64,000 nt of DNA from Clostridiales bacterium (GCA_012523405.1 JAAYIN010000047.1:1-64000); one strand, 5' to 3'; numbered from the stretch's first letter, positions 24,916-32,266 are shown. The notes: generated by a model from the sequence alone, not told the origin. Made by a program: numbers and translations.

Positions 24916-25734
24916 TTATTCTAAGATCATTTGAACCGCCTTTTCCGCTTTTCCTGCTGCACTCACAATGAAACGCTTATCACTCTTGAGCACTTGCAAC
25001 CAGCTCTGAACATATGCTGCGCTATTGCGGAAGCTCTTGGATGTTTCAAGTCCTACATGATTTACTAACGCTGCTGCTCCTATTTCGGCAATTAGCTCTT
25101 CCTTGCTGTAAGCCTCTGATCCAAAGAACGCTGTCTTTGCCAATCTATCCAAACGGCTTTTATGGCCTGTAGAATGAACCATTTCATGAAAGGTCGTGCT
25201 GTAATACTCAGCGGTCTCTGTAAACTGCGCAAGTAGCGGAATGGTAATGCTATCGGCGGAGGGTTGATAGAATGCGTTATCGCTTGCCTGTTGGATTAGT
25301 TTCACACCCGTTCGCTCACAATAGTCACATATGATCTGTTCAGCATTTTCATCGGCGTTTGCGGTCTGAGGTAGACCCTCCGCATACTTGGCTGTCAATC
25401 CGTCACACTGGTCAATATGGAACACGTTATAATAGCGCAGGAAGGGGATTTCCTTTTCATCGCCTGTTTCTTCATTTCTTATTTTTGACCACTTCCAGAA
25501 AATAACCATGTGAGCTTTCTCACCCTTGCGAACACTTCCACCCTCTTGTTGGCATTGCTTGAAGGTAACAAATTCACCAGAGCGACCCAAGAGCATTTGA
25601 TTTAGGAAACTGTATGGTTTGCCTGTTGCGTGACTAACAGCGGCGGAGGATGCTACCCAAGGCTTTTGCCATGGAATGATACCCTGTTCCATTTGGCGAA
25701 TAATACGGTCTGTGACTTCCTTGTAAATATCCAT
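24916..25734 (-). CDS. ardC: ArdC-type antirestriction protein (ssDNA-binding plus zincin domain)
   Basis: 272 residues. The N-terminal ArdC domain (MDIYKEVTDRIIRQME, PWQKPW, LNQMLL, then VRKGEKAHMVIFWKW) binds single-stranded DNA. The C-terminal zincin-like half has the HExxH site HEMVH near residues 183-187 plus a downstream YSKEELIAEIGAA that supplies a Glu ligand. ArdC proteins protect incoming plasmid or ICE DNA from host restriction. It lies downstream of 25854-26129 under a strong promoter with an operator in its spacer, fitting a burst of expression on entry into a new cell. Confidence 0.9.
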   Translation of the reverse strand: MDIYKEVTDRIIRQMEQGIIPWQKPWVASSAAVSHATGKPYSFLNQMLLGRSGEFVTFKQCQQEGGSVRKGEKAHMVIFWKWSKIRNEETGDEKEIPFLRYYNVFHIDQCDGLTAKYAEGLPQTANADENAEQIICDYCERTGVKLIQQASDNAFYQPSADSITIPLLAQFTETAEYYSTTFHEMVHSTGHKSRLDRLAKTAFFGSEAYSKEELIAEIGAAALVNHVGLETSKSFRNSAAYVQSWLQVLKSDKRFIVSAAGKAEKAVQMILE

Positions 25735-25853
25735 ATGATTTGCTCCTTTTGATTGCAGGGAGCAAAGATTTTGTGGTAAACTATCTTTGCTCCCCTGTTT
25801 CTTAGTCGTTTCAGTCGGGGCTGGTCTGAATGCTTTGGCGAGTATTCAGGCCT

Positions 25854-26129
25854 TTAATTTATGGAGAAACGGCGTGATGTACTTGCTTTTGTATAGGCTG
25901 CTGCAAGTTCCGCATGGTCTTTCTTGAATCGCGAGGTATCAAAGCGGTTGCTCTGGAATGATGTCCATTTGATGCGGTAACAACCTGCTATCAAGTCCTC
26001 TGTTGCTCTTGCGGTCATTTCCTCTTTGACCAAATCTTCAAGAGTGGTAATCTCTACGTCAATCTCTTCCTTCATGCGGCGAAGTTCCTGTAACTCCTTT
26101 ACCTTGCTTTCGATATCTTTGCTGCTCAT
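25854..26129 (-). CDS. Coiled-coil hypothetical protein upstream of ardC
   Basis: 91 residues. An N-terminal coiled coil (VKELQELRRMKEEIDVEITTLE) is followed by YRIKWTSFQSNRFDTSRFKKDH and a Ser/Thr/Arg tail. The SNRFDTSRFKKDH pattern is familiar from uncharacterised proteins of Firmicutes mobile elements and phages. First gene of the ArdC transcript. Function not known; a single-strand DNA or recombination accessory role is a guess. Confidence 0.65.
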   Translation of the reverse strand: MSSKDIESKVKELQELRRMKEEIDVEITTLEDLVKEEMTARATEDLIAGCYRIKWTSFQSNRFDTSRFKKDHAELAAAYTKASTSRRFSIN

Positions 26130-26183
26130 TGTTGTTGCCTCCTTTGAATTGTAGGGTTGGTTTGTTCCCTCTCTATATTTAAT

Positions 26184-26281
26184 ATTATACAGGAAAACCT
26201 ACATGTTGTCAAGGTTATTATTGATGTTTTCCTAAATAAATTTAGCTAATACTTGACCACAAGCAGGAAAACCTTTATAAT
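26184..26281. promoter_or_regulatory. Divergent consensus promoters with the same operator in both spacers
   Basis: Leftward (ArdC operon): TTGACA (26207-26212), 17 bases, TATAAT (26184-26189), with the operator AGGTTTTCCTG in the spacer. Rightward (small HTH gene): TTGACC (26253-26258), 17 bases, TATAAT (26276-26281), with the same operator at 26264-26274 in the spacer. A third half-site, AGGAAAAC, lies at 26226-26233. This is the layout of an autoregulated two-way switch. Confidence 0.8.
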
Positions 26282-26299
26282 CATCATGAGGTGAAAAAC

Positions 26300-26509
26300 A
26301 TGACGATATCAAAAAAAATCAAAATGGCTCTTGCATATAAAGGAATTAGCGAGGCGGATTTAGCACGTTCTATTGGAACAAGCCCGTCAGCATTTAACCA
26401 ACGAATGAAGACGGGAAAGTTTTCGTCAGAGGACATGGAAAAGATAGCAACAGCTTTGGGGGGAACTTTTTACTTCGGTTTTGAGTTTGCGGACGGAGTG
26501 AAAATCTAA
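26300..26509 (+). CDS. Small HTH repressor of the ArdC switch
   Basis: A 69-residue single HTH_XRE domain: KIKMALAYKGISEADLARSIG followed by TSPSAFNQRMKTGKF and EDMEKIATALGGTF. ATG 26300 is set by GAGGTG six bases upstream. Divergent from the ArdC operon, and the only regulator beside the AGGTTTTCCTG operators, so it very likely represses both promoters. A strong terminator follows at 26533. Confidence 0.8.
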   Translation: MTISKKIKMALAYKGISEADLARSIGTSPSAFNQRMKTGKFSSEDMEKIATALGGTFYFGFEFADGVKI

Positions 26510-26532
26510 CCTCCAAGCATCAAATGAAAAAA

Positions 26533-26573
26533 ATGGGGACAGCTACGCTTTTATTGCGCTGAGCTGTCCCCAT
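26533..26573 (+). terminator. Strong hairpin after the small HTH gene
   Basis: A perfect 12-bp stem, ATGGGGACAGCT (26533-26544) with AGCTGTCCCCAT (26562-26573). The following 115 bases to 26688 hold nothing recognisable. Confidence 0.6.
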
Positions 26574-26742
26574 TGTCATAGCACCCTACCACGGCCTACT
26601 TTCGGGATAAAATATTTTCAAAATCATGATATACCCTTTTCCTGAGCAATATCCGCGCCAAATGTTCGTTTAATTTGAGAAGACGGTCTTAACGCCATCC
26701 CTTACTAATGCCTTGGAAGAGGCTGTCGATTTTCTTTTTTAC

Positions 26743-26988
26743 CTATTGAAAAGAGTTTTCATCAACGTCAAGATGAGCTTTTTCTTTTTCAAACTCCTGC
26801 TTTATCATCAAAAGCGTCTCTTGCCGCAAATCCTCCATTGCAGCAGCGACCACATTATCCGCATAATCGCAAAATTCATTGATGTGTTCTCCGTGCTGAG
26901 GGTTGTTCGAGCTACCCTTCATACCGTTTCGTAGATTCATTTGGTGACGGAGCACGTAAGCATTTGTTTGATATTTATTAATCGCCAT
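26743..26988 (-). CDS. Hypothetical partner of the ribbon-helix-helix protein
   Basis: 81 residues, mostly helical and charged, ending in LIKQEFEKEKAHLDVDENSFQ-like sequence. Its ATG overlaps the stop of the RHH gene (26978-27118) and uses the GGAGG in that gene's end, so the two are coupled. After the TAG the same frame runs 16 more codons (VKKKIDSLFQGISKGWR) to a TAA at 26689, suggesting a recent nonsense change or readthrough. It may be a relaxosome accessory or toxin/antitoxin partner; no family recognised. Confidence 0.6.
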   Translation of the reverse strand: MAINKYQTNAYVLRHQMNLRNGMKGSSNNPQHGEHINEFCDYADNVVAAAMEDLRQETLLMIKQEFEKEKAHLDVDENSFQ

Positions 26989-27118
26989 TATTGTTTCCTC
27001 CTAAATAATTATATATGAGTTTCCGAACGATCTGTGAGATCGTTAAGTCCTGTGCTTGTGCCGATTCTGATAATTTCTTTTTCTCTTGATCGGACAAGCG
27101 AATTCCTAACTGTGCCAT
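26978..27118 (-). CDS. Ribbon-helix-helix DNA-binding protein
   Basis: A 46-residue protein: MAQLGIRLSDQEKKKLSESA, then QAQDLTISQIVRKLIYNYLG. This is the RHH/CopG layout of one strand (LGIRLS) plus two helices with the T-x-S-Q-I-V-R turn. An excellent AGGAGG six bases before the ATG supports expression. RHH proteins of this size act as MobC-like relaxosome proteins, plasmid copy regulators or antitoxins. Its position next to an oriT-like region favours the first. Confidence 0.8.
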   Translation of the reverse strand: MAQLGIRLSDQEKKKLSESAQAQDLTISQIVRKLIYNYLGGNNNGD

Positions 27119-27210
27119 GACGCACCTCCTTTACATTTATACATGCGTTTTAGACTTGATACATTGATAAACCGTGTCCAACGGTGCTCTCCTTTTTCCA
27201 AAAAAATAAA

Positions 27211-27343
27211 GGGGTAAATGATATATCTAAAGCGTGACGCTTGCGGCGCGCGCTGATGTATCATTCCCCCAATAGCAGGACGCTTGCGGAGAATTTTCAT
27301 GCCAAAACTGTCTTTTCCTCTTAATGATAGAGACAATTTTGGC
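27211..27343. other. Candidate oriT-like region
   Basis: Dense dyads upstream of the RHH gene: AATGATATAT (27217-27226) against ATGTATCATT (27256-27265) with flanking G/C runs; the direct repeat GACGCTTGCGG at 27236-27246 and 27279-27289; and an inverted repeat GCCAAAACTGTCT (27301-27313) with AGACAATTTTGGC (27331-27343). Mobilizable elements often place such structures beside an RHH relaxosome gene. No nic consensus was recognised and no relaxase is encoded. Confidence 0.4.
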
Positions 27344-27357
27344 AGATGCCTTATTCG

Positions 27358-27552
27358 TCAGGAAGGGTAATAAGCGCATAGCTTAGTATTGTCCTCTGAG
27401 AAAAGTTGCTTGCCTATGAAATCCTCTGGAATGGTCAACTCAGATAGGCTATCGCTGCGAGTGATACAAGCAACCCATTCCAGCTCTTCCGAGCTATCGC
27501 CAAAGGATAAACGTAAAAATATATTTATATTACTCCGCTCAACCTTTGTCGT
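27358..27552 (-). pseudogene. Possible remnant of a coding sequence
   Basis: An open frame without a start codon reads NIFLRLSFGDSSEELEW, then VACITRSDSLSELTIPEDF, ending at TGA 27358. The composition looks protein-like, but no family is recognised. It may be the end of a lost gene or chance. Confidence 0.25.
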
Positions 27553-27573
27553 CTACTCAATTGTGACAGACCA

Positions 27574-27602
27574 TTCACTTACATTATCACTTATGCTATA
27601 CT
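27574..27602 (+). promoter_or_regulatory. Promoter of the element's WYL regulator
   Basis: TTCACT (27574-27579), 17 bases, TATACT (27597-27602), about 60 bases before the ATG. Confidence 0.5.
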
Positions 27603-27663
27603 TGTATAAATAAAGCCCCAAGATGTAAGATTCGACCGCAAAGATGTAAAGCGAGGTTATAAG

Positions 27664-28677
27664 ATGAACATTAACGGCAGAAAGATGAAACTCTTGACGC
27701 TGCAAAAGATATTGGAAGAGCAAACAGATATAGATCATTGCCTAACAGCCACTCAAATTGTTGAAAAACTGAACATACTTAACATTCAAGCTGAGCGCAA
27801 AGGAATTTATGATGATATAGAAGCATTAAATATGTTTTATGCACCTACTGACAAACGAAAGACAAGTAAGGCTTTGCGTATCGAAAAGGATGAAAGCGGC
27901 AAGGGATATTATCTTGACAATCGATTGTTTTCTGTCTCAGACTTGAAATTAATGATAGACGCAATTCAATCATCGAAATTCCTATCAGAAGCAAAGACAA
28001 TAGAACTAATTGAAGCACTGGAGACGCTTTGCACAAAGCGACAAGCGTATAATTTAAGGCGGCAGGTGATTGTTTCTAATCGAGTCAAAAATATGAATAC
28101 CAACATTCACAACAACGTAGATCACATCAATAGTGCAATTGAGAGCAATGAGCAAATAAGGTTTAAATACTTTGATTATGATGTAAAGCAGGAGCGGCTT
28201 TACCGCAAGAAAGGTGCATGGTATGTGCGTAGTCCTTTTGCTCTTGTTTATTCAGATGACAACTATTACCTCTTGGCGCATGACGCTGAAAAAGATAAGA
28301 TCATGAATTTCCGTGTGGATAGGATGGCAAGCATCTCATCTACTTTTGAACCACGCACAGGCAAGGAAGCCTTTGATAAAATAGATTTAGCAAAATACCA
28401 GAAGTACACATTTAGCATGTATAGTGGCAAGATAGAAAATGTTACGATGGTATTCCGCAATAATATGATGAATTCGGTCATCGATAAATTTGGCAGACAA
28501 GGCTACGCCAAAGCAGTGGACAAGGATCATTTTGAAATCACCGTTCCCGTAGCCGTCAGCCCACAGTTCTTTGGTTGGATTTTCGGTCTTGGTAATTATG
28601 TCAGAATCACAAGTCCTGACAGCGTAAAGGAGAAGATGAAAAAAGCCCTTTCGGGCGCAATGGAACGGTATGAATGA
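27664..28677 (+). CDS. WYL-domain transcriptional regulator (element-borne)
   Basis: 337 residues. An N-terminal winged helix (MKLLTLQKILEEQTDIDHCL, TATQIVEKL, RKGIYDDIEALN) leads to a WYL domain (INSAIESNEQIRFKYFDYD, then KGAWYVRSPFALVYSDDNYYLLAHD and NFRVDRMASI) and a C-terminal WCX extension. WYL proteins bind nucleic acid fragments or ligands and often regulate defence or mobile genes. GAGG eight bases before the ATG. It is the last gene of the element before the right-hand repeat. Confidence 0.88.
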   Translation: MNINGRKMKLLTLQKILEEQTDIDHCLTATQIVEKLNILNIQAERKGIYDDIEALNMFYAPTDKRKTSKALRIEKDESGKGYYLDNRLFSVSDLKLMIDAIQSSKFLSEAKTIELIEALETLCTKRQAYNLRRQVIVSNRVKNMNTNIHNNVDHINSAIESNEQIRFKYFDYDVKQERLYRKKGAWYVRSPFALVYSDDNYYLLAHDAEKDKIMNFRVDRMASISSTFEPRTGKEAFDKIDLAKYQKYTFSMYSGKIENVTMVFRNNMMNSVIDKFGRQGYAKAVDKDHFEITVPVAVSPQFFGWIFGLGNYVRITSPDSVKEKMKKALSGAMERYE

Positions 28678-28792
28678 TGACCGCAAGATGACCCCAAGAA
28701 ACATGTGATTCATTGAAATACTGGAAAAGCAGAGTTCTTTGTGAGTTTGGGAAGCTATTATTGATAAGGGTTTGAGGACGAATCGGCGTTCA

Positions 28793-28810
28793 AGCGGCTT
28801 TTAAGCCGCT
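28793..28810. repeat. 18-bp perfect palindrome at the right end of the element
   Basis: AGCGGCTTTTAAGCCGCT ends at the base before the 274-bp right repeat. It may be a terminator for the WYL gene or a recombination feature. Confidence 0.6.
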
Positions 28811-28897
28811 ATGGGCAACAATCCCATGGTCGGCGCAACAGTTGCTGTTGCAGTAGCGATCGAGGTTGCTAGCAGATAAGGTATAGTAAGGCTTTTA

Positions 28898-28930
28898 AGA
28901 GACTTCCGAGTGATCGGGGGTCTCTTTTTT
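28898..28930 (+). terminator. Second copy of the GGGtGRT terminator
   Basis: AGAGACTTCCGA, GTGA loop, TCGGGGGTCTCT and a T run, identical in stem to 9459-9492. Confidence 0.8.
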
Positions 28931-29043
28931 GTGCGCGGTTTGGAGGGGAAAAGTGGGTTTGACCATTTCTTGTCCAAGCCTTGTCCATAACGACCTTTTT
29001 TCCCGCAATTGCTTGTCCATAAAAAGCCTTACAATATGCAGGT

Positions 29044-29084
29044 TTAAGCGTACAAAGCTGCAAGTATGGTTTCCGTTTGATTTC
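29044..29084 (-). pseudogene. Integrase C-terminal remnant
   Basis: Encodes RNQTETILAALYA and the stop, identical to the end of the integrase at 9605. The rest of the gene is missing. Confidence 0.75.
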
Positions 29085-29193
29085 GGACGGTGGTTACCAA
29101 CAATTGAATATTCGATAAAAAGAAGAACGGCATTATGTGGTTTTACTTTTGTGATAGCAAAAAGGCGGAGGAATAAGATCGCATCCTTCGCCT

Positions 29194-29512
29194 TTAGTTA
29201 TGTTTGCTTTTAAAGATTAGATAATCAATGTAGCGCAAGAGTTCGGGAAGCATCTGCTGTGGAAAACTAGATGGCAACCTGACAATGCGTTCATCGCTAT
29301 TAACGGGTATCGGATTATCAGTTAGTCCGACCAAATAATCGATTGAAACGTTGATATTGCTAAGCAATATCAATCTTGATCGCATCGGGAGGTTCACTTC
29401 TATCGCGCTCGTACGAAGAAATGGAGTGCTTATTGATATTCAGAATATATGAAAGATCATCCTGTGTTAATCCTGCATTTTTACGCAATTCAAGAAGCCG
29501 TTCTCCAATCAT
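29194..29512 (-). pseudogene. Decayed XRE-family regulator
   Basis: Starts at ATG 29512 behind GGAGG with a good HTH: MIGERLLELRKNAGLTQ, SYILNINKHSISSYERDRSEPP, IKIDIA. There the frame hits TAG where a Lys codon is expected, and an extra base a few codons on shifts the frame. The second part continues as NVSIDYLVGLTDNPIP and ends at 29194. Restoring one codon and removing one base would give a normal regulator of about 105 residues. It is therefore a broken gene. Confidence 0.75.
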
Positions 29513-29579
29513 CTTATCTTCCTCCAATCCAATGTGAATAGTTTGATTATAGAGTGAAAATCTATTCTAGGAGCGAAAA

Positions 29580-29608
29580 TTGACAAACTAGACATAATTG
29601 AATAAGAT
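29580..29608 (+). promoter_or_regulatory. Divergent promoter opposite the decayed XRE gene
   Basis: TTGACA (29580-29585), 17 bases, TAAGAT (29603-29608), reading right into the gap before 29981. No gene directly follows; upstream repeat copy 3 begins about 20 bases later. Confidence 0.45.
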
Positions 29609-29625
29609 GCAGATTAATAATTAGA

Positions 29626-29780
29626 TTCATCAAACATTGTGATGGAAGTTATGGTTGCAATTCTACCCGCATGGATTGAATTATCATTGATTATCATGAA
29701 TGCCAAGTATCTTTGCGTGACTTTTGCACAGTATAGGCCTACAATTTGAGCATGGACAGTTGGTTTTGATCTATCGACAA
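29626..29780 (+). repeat. Upstream repeat, copy 3
   Basis: Diverged copy of the cassette promoter region, with GTGACT (29717-29722), 17 bases, TACAAT (29740-29745) and the ATTATCATTG/ATTATCATGA half-sites. Here it stands before the NAGPA-type gene at 29981 instead of a TPR/RCC1 cassette. The bases 29780-29980 also contain a degenerate terminator copy. Confidence 0.7.
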
Positions 29781-29980
29781 CACTACGAGGATTTGCTCAT
29801 GACTCGGATGCCTGTGCAGTTCAGTGATCGATAAGGTTCTTTTTTGTGCGCATACTTACTTGATAAGCGAAGGATAATACGAAAATTTCGCCTTAAAAGA
29901 GCTGCCTCAGCATGTTCTATGTTGATTATCAAATCAACTGAATTATATTACCATTGAATTTATTGGAGTGAACATTAGCA

Positions 29981-30925
29981 ATGAAGAAAATCATTTTCCT
30001 GATACTGCTGATAGGAAGCCTGTGCCTTAGCACAGCCATAGCAGAGCCTGTAATCCCTGAGCTTACAACAGCCGGTTTCATGCCGAGCAACTCTCAACCC
30101 TATATTTATGCTAGCCGCGATGATGGCAATTGGGTATATATTGATGACGAGCTTTACATTCGAATTATTCGGTACTCAACAGATGAAGCAAAGCGTGAAA
30201 TGATATGGTATGAGACTGAAATCAAATGCGCAGGTGATACGCGCATGGAGTCCATGCTGACCAATGATAGCAAATGGCTTGGTCACACATTCCGAATACC
30301 TTGGGAAATTGCCGAAGCGTATCATGCAATTCTTGCATTCAACGATGATTTTTACGGCAATCGGTGGTATGGTCGTGGAACACAGGGCATCATCATTCGT
30401 AGCGGAATCGTCTATTCTGATATCACAAGAAAGAATGACTCCAATGGTTTCCCGCCGTTAGAGGTTCTGGCACTTTTTGAGGATGGCAGTATGAAAACCT
30501 ATAAATCCAGAGAATATACTGCACAGGAGTACTTAGACATGGGCGTCACAGATACCTACGCCTTTGGTCCTATCTTAGTACAGAACGGCCAGTTGGGAGA
30601 GCGTATGTCCGATGAAGCTTATTCGCCCTATTACGAACCCCGATGCGCGCTTGGCATGATAGAGCCAAATCATTATATTCTACTGACTGTTGAAGGAAGA
30701 ACCAAAACCAGCAAAGGTGCGCAACTACGTTGGCTTGCAGACAAAATGATAGAACTGGGTGCGGTGGAGGCGCTGAACTTGGACGGCGGAAACTCTACCT
30801 ATCTATACTTTATGGGTGATGTAATCAATTTGCCGCAAGACGTAAAGAAGCTTGATACACGCAGAATATCAGGCATGATTGGCATTGGCGAGATGCTAGG
30901 CGATGAAATCCCAGCCGCAGAGTAA
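29981..30925 (+). CDS. Secreted phosphodiester glycosidase (NAGPA domain) family protein
   Basis: 314 residues with a Sec signal peptide (MKKIIFLILLIGSLCLSTAIA, cleavage likely after AIA). The NAGPA domain cleaves phosphodiester alpha-N-acetylglucosaminides in animals and is found in bacterial wall-associated enzymes. Visible motifs are AFNDDFYGNRW, GTQGIIIRSG, FGPILVQNG, EPRCALGMIEPNHYILLTVEGR, and the signature EALNLDGGNSTYLYFMG near the C-terminus. Transcribed with the PIG-L gene that follows after 109 bases. Probably acts on surface glycans. Confidence 0.85.
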   Translation: MKKIIFLILLIGSLCLSTAIAEPVIPELTTAGFMPSNSQPYIYASRDDGNWVYIDDELYIRIIRYSTDEAKREMIWYETEIKCAGDTRMESMLTNDSKWLGHTFRIPWEIAEAYHAILAFNDDFYGNRWYGRGTQGIIIRSGIVYSDITRKNDSNGFPPLEVLALFEDGSMKTYKSREYTAQEYLDMGVTDTYAFGPILVQNGQLGERMSDEAYSPYYEPRCALGMIEPNHYILLTVEGRTKTSKGAQLRWLADKMIELGAVEALNLDGGNSTYLYFMGDVINLPQDVKKLDTRRISGMIGIGEMLGDEIPAAE

Positions 30926-31034
30926 TCATTGGATATGTCATTGCCTTCCCAATGAACCCATACGGTTCATCCATAACGATAAACTCCTTGTGGTGCATTG
31001 ATTCACAAATCTCCACATACAGAAAGGTAGACCT

Positions 31035-32207
31035 ATGAAGAAGCGTTTTATTCTTTTCGCAGTGCTTATTTTATTGATGATGTGTAACTGCATGGCCTTA
31101 GCCCAAGAAGCAACAGATATAACCGCTGAATGTACAATCACAGTATCCGATCGCAGCCGTATCACTCGCCTGATTGACAGAGACTATTCTACGTCTATGG
31201 TGACCGATAGAGCGAAGAAAATCAGAATTGAAATTACCACTCCCGAAAACCAACCTGCTACATCTCTCTATCTTTGCTTTGGAAAAATTCCTGAGCATTG
31301 GAGTATAGAACATGAAATGGATGGCGAATGGGTTGAAGCTGTTCAAGGCGATACGAATTATTTGCATGCATATGCTGAGTTTGATGCCAGTACACACTTT
31401 CGAATTGTGGTATCGTACGGTTATGCTGATAAGCTGAATCTCAAGGAGTTATTTGTTTTTTCACAAGGCGACTGCCCCGATTGGGTGCAGCGCTGGGAGC
31501 CTACCCATGAAAAGGCGGATTTGCTTCTACTCGTTGCACATCCTGATGACGAGTTGATTTTCTTTGGCGGGCTCATCCCCACCTATGCTGTCCAGCGTAA
31601 TATGAATGTTGTGGTTGCCTATATGACTGCGGCAAGTACTGTGCGAAATAGCGAATTGCTTAATGGGCTGTGGAGCATGGGAGTGCGGAATTATCCTGTT
31701 GTTGGTCCGTTTGGAGATGGTTATTCAACAAGCTTATCTAACGGCTATGAGAAATGGTCTAAAAACAAAGCAAGAAAATTTGTGATGGGATTGCTCCGGC
31801 AATATAAACCAGATATCATGCTAACCCATGATGTGGCAGGCGAATATGGTCATGGTGCACACAGAGTATGCGCAGATGTCGCTCAATACTGTGCTGAGAA
31901 CTCAGACAATGCGAGCATCTGCCCCGATTCTGCAGAGCAATATGGCACATGGCCGCTAAAGAAACTATACCTGCACCTATATGGCGATCAACCTATGCGT
32001 ATGGATTGGAACATCTCCCTGTCTTCTCAAAACGGCAGAACAGGTCTTGAGGCTGCACAACAAGCATATTTGCATCATGTATCCCAGCAAGGAACGGAGT
32101 ACGTCGTTACGGATGAAGGCGAAACCAGCAGCGCGCTCTTTGGGCTTGCATATTCATTGGTTGGGGATGATGTGCTCGCGAACGATTTCTTTGAAAACAT
32201 CACTTGA
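31035..32207 (+). CDS. Secreted PIG-L family deacetylase
   Basis: 390 residues with a signal peptide (KKRFILFAVLILLMMCNCMALA). After a region of about 130 residues that may be a discoidin-like carbohydrate-binding domain comes the LmbE/PIG-L catalytic domain: LLVAHPDDELIFFGG supplies the zinc-binding H-D-D triad and GEYGHGAH the third ligand. Enzymes of this family remove N-acetyl groups from glycans. It follows the NAGPA-type gene, and the pair suggests remodelling of an N-acetylated surface polysaccharide. AAAGG seven bases upstream. Confidence 0.88.
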   Translation: MKKRFILFAVLILLMMCNCMALAQEATDITAECTITVSDRSRITRLIDRDYSTSMVTDRAKKIRIEITTPENQPATSLYLCFGKIPEHWSIEHEMDGEWVEAVQGDTNYLHAYAEFDASTHFRIVVSYGYADKLNLKELFVFSQGDCPDWVQRWEPTHEKADLLLLVAHPDDELIFFGGLIPTYAVQRNMNVVVAYMTAASTVRNSELLNGLWSMGVRNYPVVGPFGDGYSTSLSNGYEKWSKNKARKFVMGLLRQYKPDIMLTHDVAGEYGHGAHRVCADVAQYCAENSDNASICPDSAEQYGTWPLKKLYLHLYGDQPMRMDWNISLSSQNGRTGLEAAQQAYLHHVSQQGTEYVVTDEGETSSALFGLAYSLVGDDVLANDFFENIT

Positions 32208-32233
32208 TCTGTTCAGGTAGAATCGACGTTTAA

Positions 32234-32266
32234 GGGACTTCCGAGTGATCGGAGGTCCCTTTTTTG
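32234..32266 (+). terminator. Third, diverged copy of the GGGtGRT terminator
   Basis: GGGACTTCCGA, GTGA loop, TCGGAGGTCCC and six Ts, followed by GCGCAAACCCAAGG and a GCTTGACCA segment resembling the sequence after the other copies. It ends the PIG-L transcript. Confidence 0.8.

Larger units (their letters stand above)
9459..28903. mobile_element. Integrative, probably mobilizable element of about 19.4 kb
   Basis: Bounded by copies of the GGGtGRT terminator region, with a tyrosine integrase at the left end. Cargo: three unknown paralogs, an XRE repressor, two tandem TPR/RCC1 cassettes with serine recombinase genes, a resident ArdC operon with its own small repressor, a ribbon-helix-helix gene next to an oriT-like region, and a WYL regulator. 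The region is visibly richer in A and T than the flanks. No relaxase or secretion genes are present, so transfer would need help from another element. The exact crossover point within the repeat is not determined. Confidence 0.65.
28811..29084. repeat. Right 274-bp direct repeat
   Basis: Copy of 9372-9645: last 23 codons and stop of GGGtGRT (28811-28879), the GTGA-loop terminator (28898-28930), the spacer, and 13 codons of integrase C-terminus (29044-29084, minus strand) before similarity stops. Because it extends past the gene into the integrase end, it looks like the left end of a second, truncated element rather than a plain attachment core. Confidence 0.85.
28904..32266. mobile_element. 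Probable remnant of a second element of the same type
   Basis: Starts with the same left end as the 19-kb element (integrase 3' remnant), carries a decayed XRE gene and a third copy of the cassette upstream repeat, and ends at a diverged terminator copy at 32234-32266. Another degenerate piece (GTGATCG, TTCTTTTTTGTGCGC) lies at about 29823-29851. The limits are inferred from these repeats only. Confidence 0.4.

Noticed and set aside
27389-27613. Plus-strand 74-codon frame before the WYL gene
   Set aside because: It has no ribosome site and overlaps the WYL promoter; the opposite strand reads more like protein, and even that is only a possible remnant.
28869-29063. Minus-strand frame in the right flank repeat
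   Set aside because: It runs across a terminator and through integrase 3' sequence in the wrong frame.
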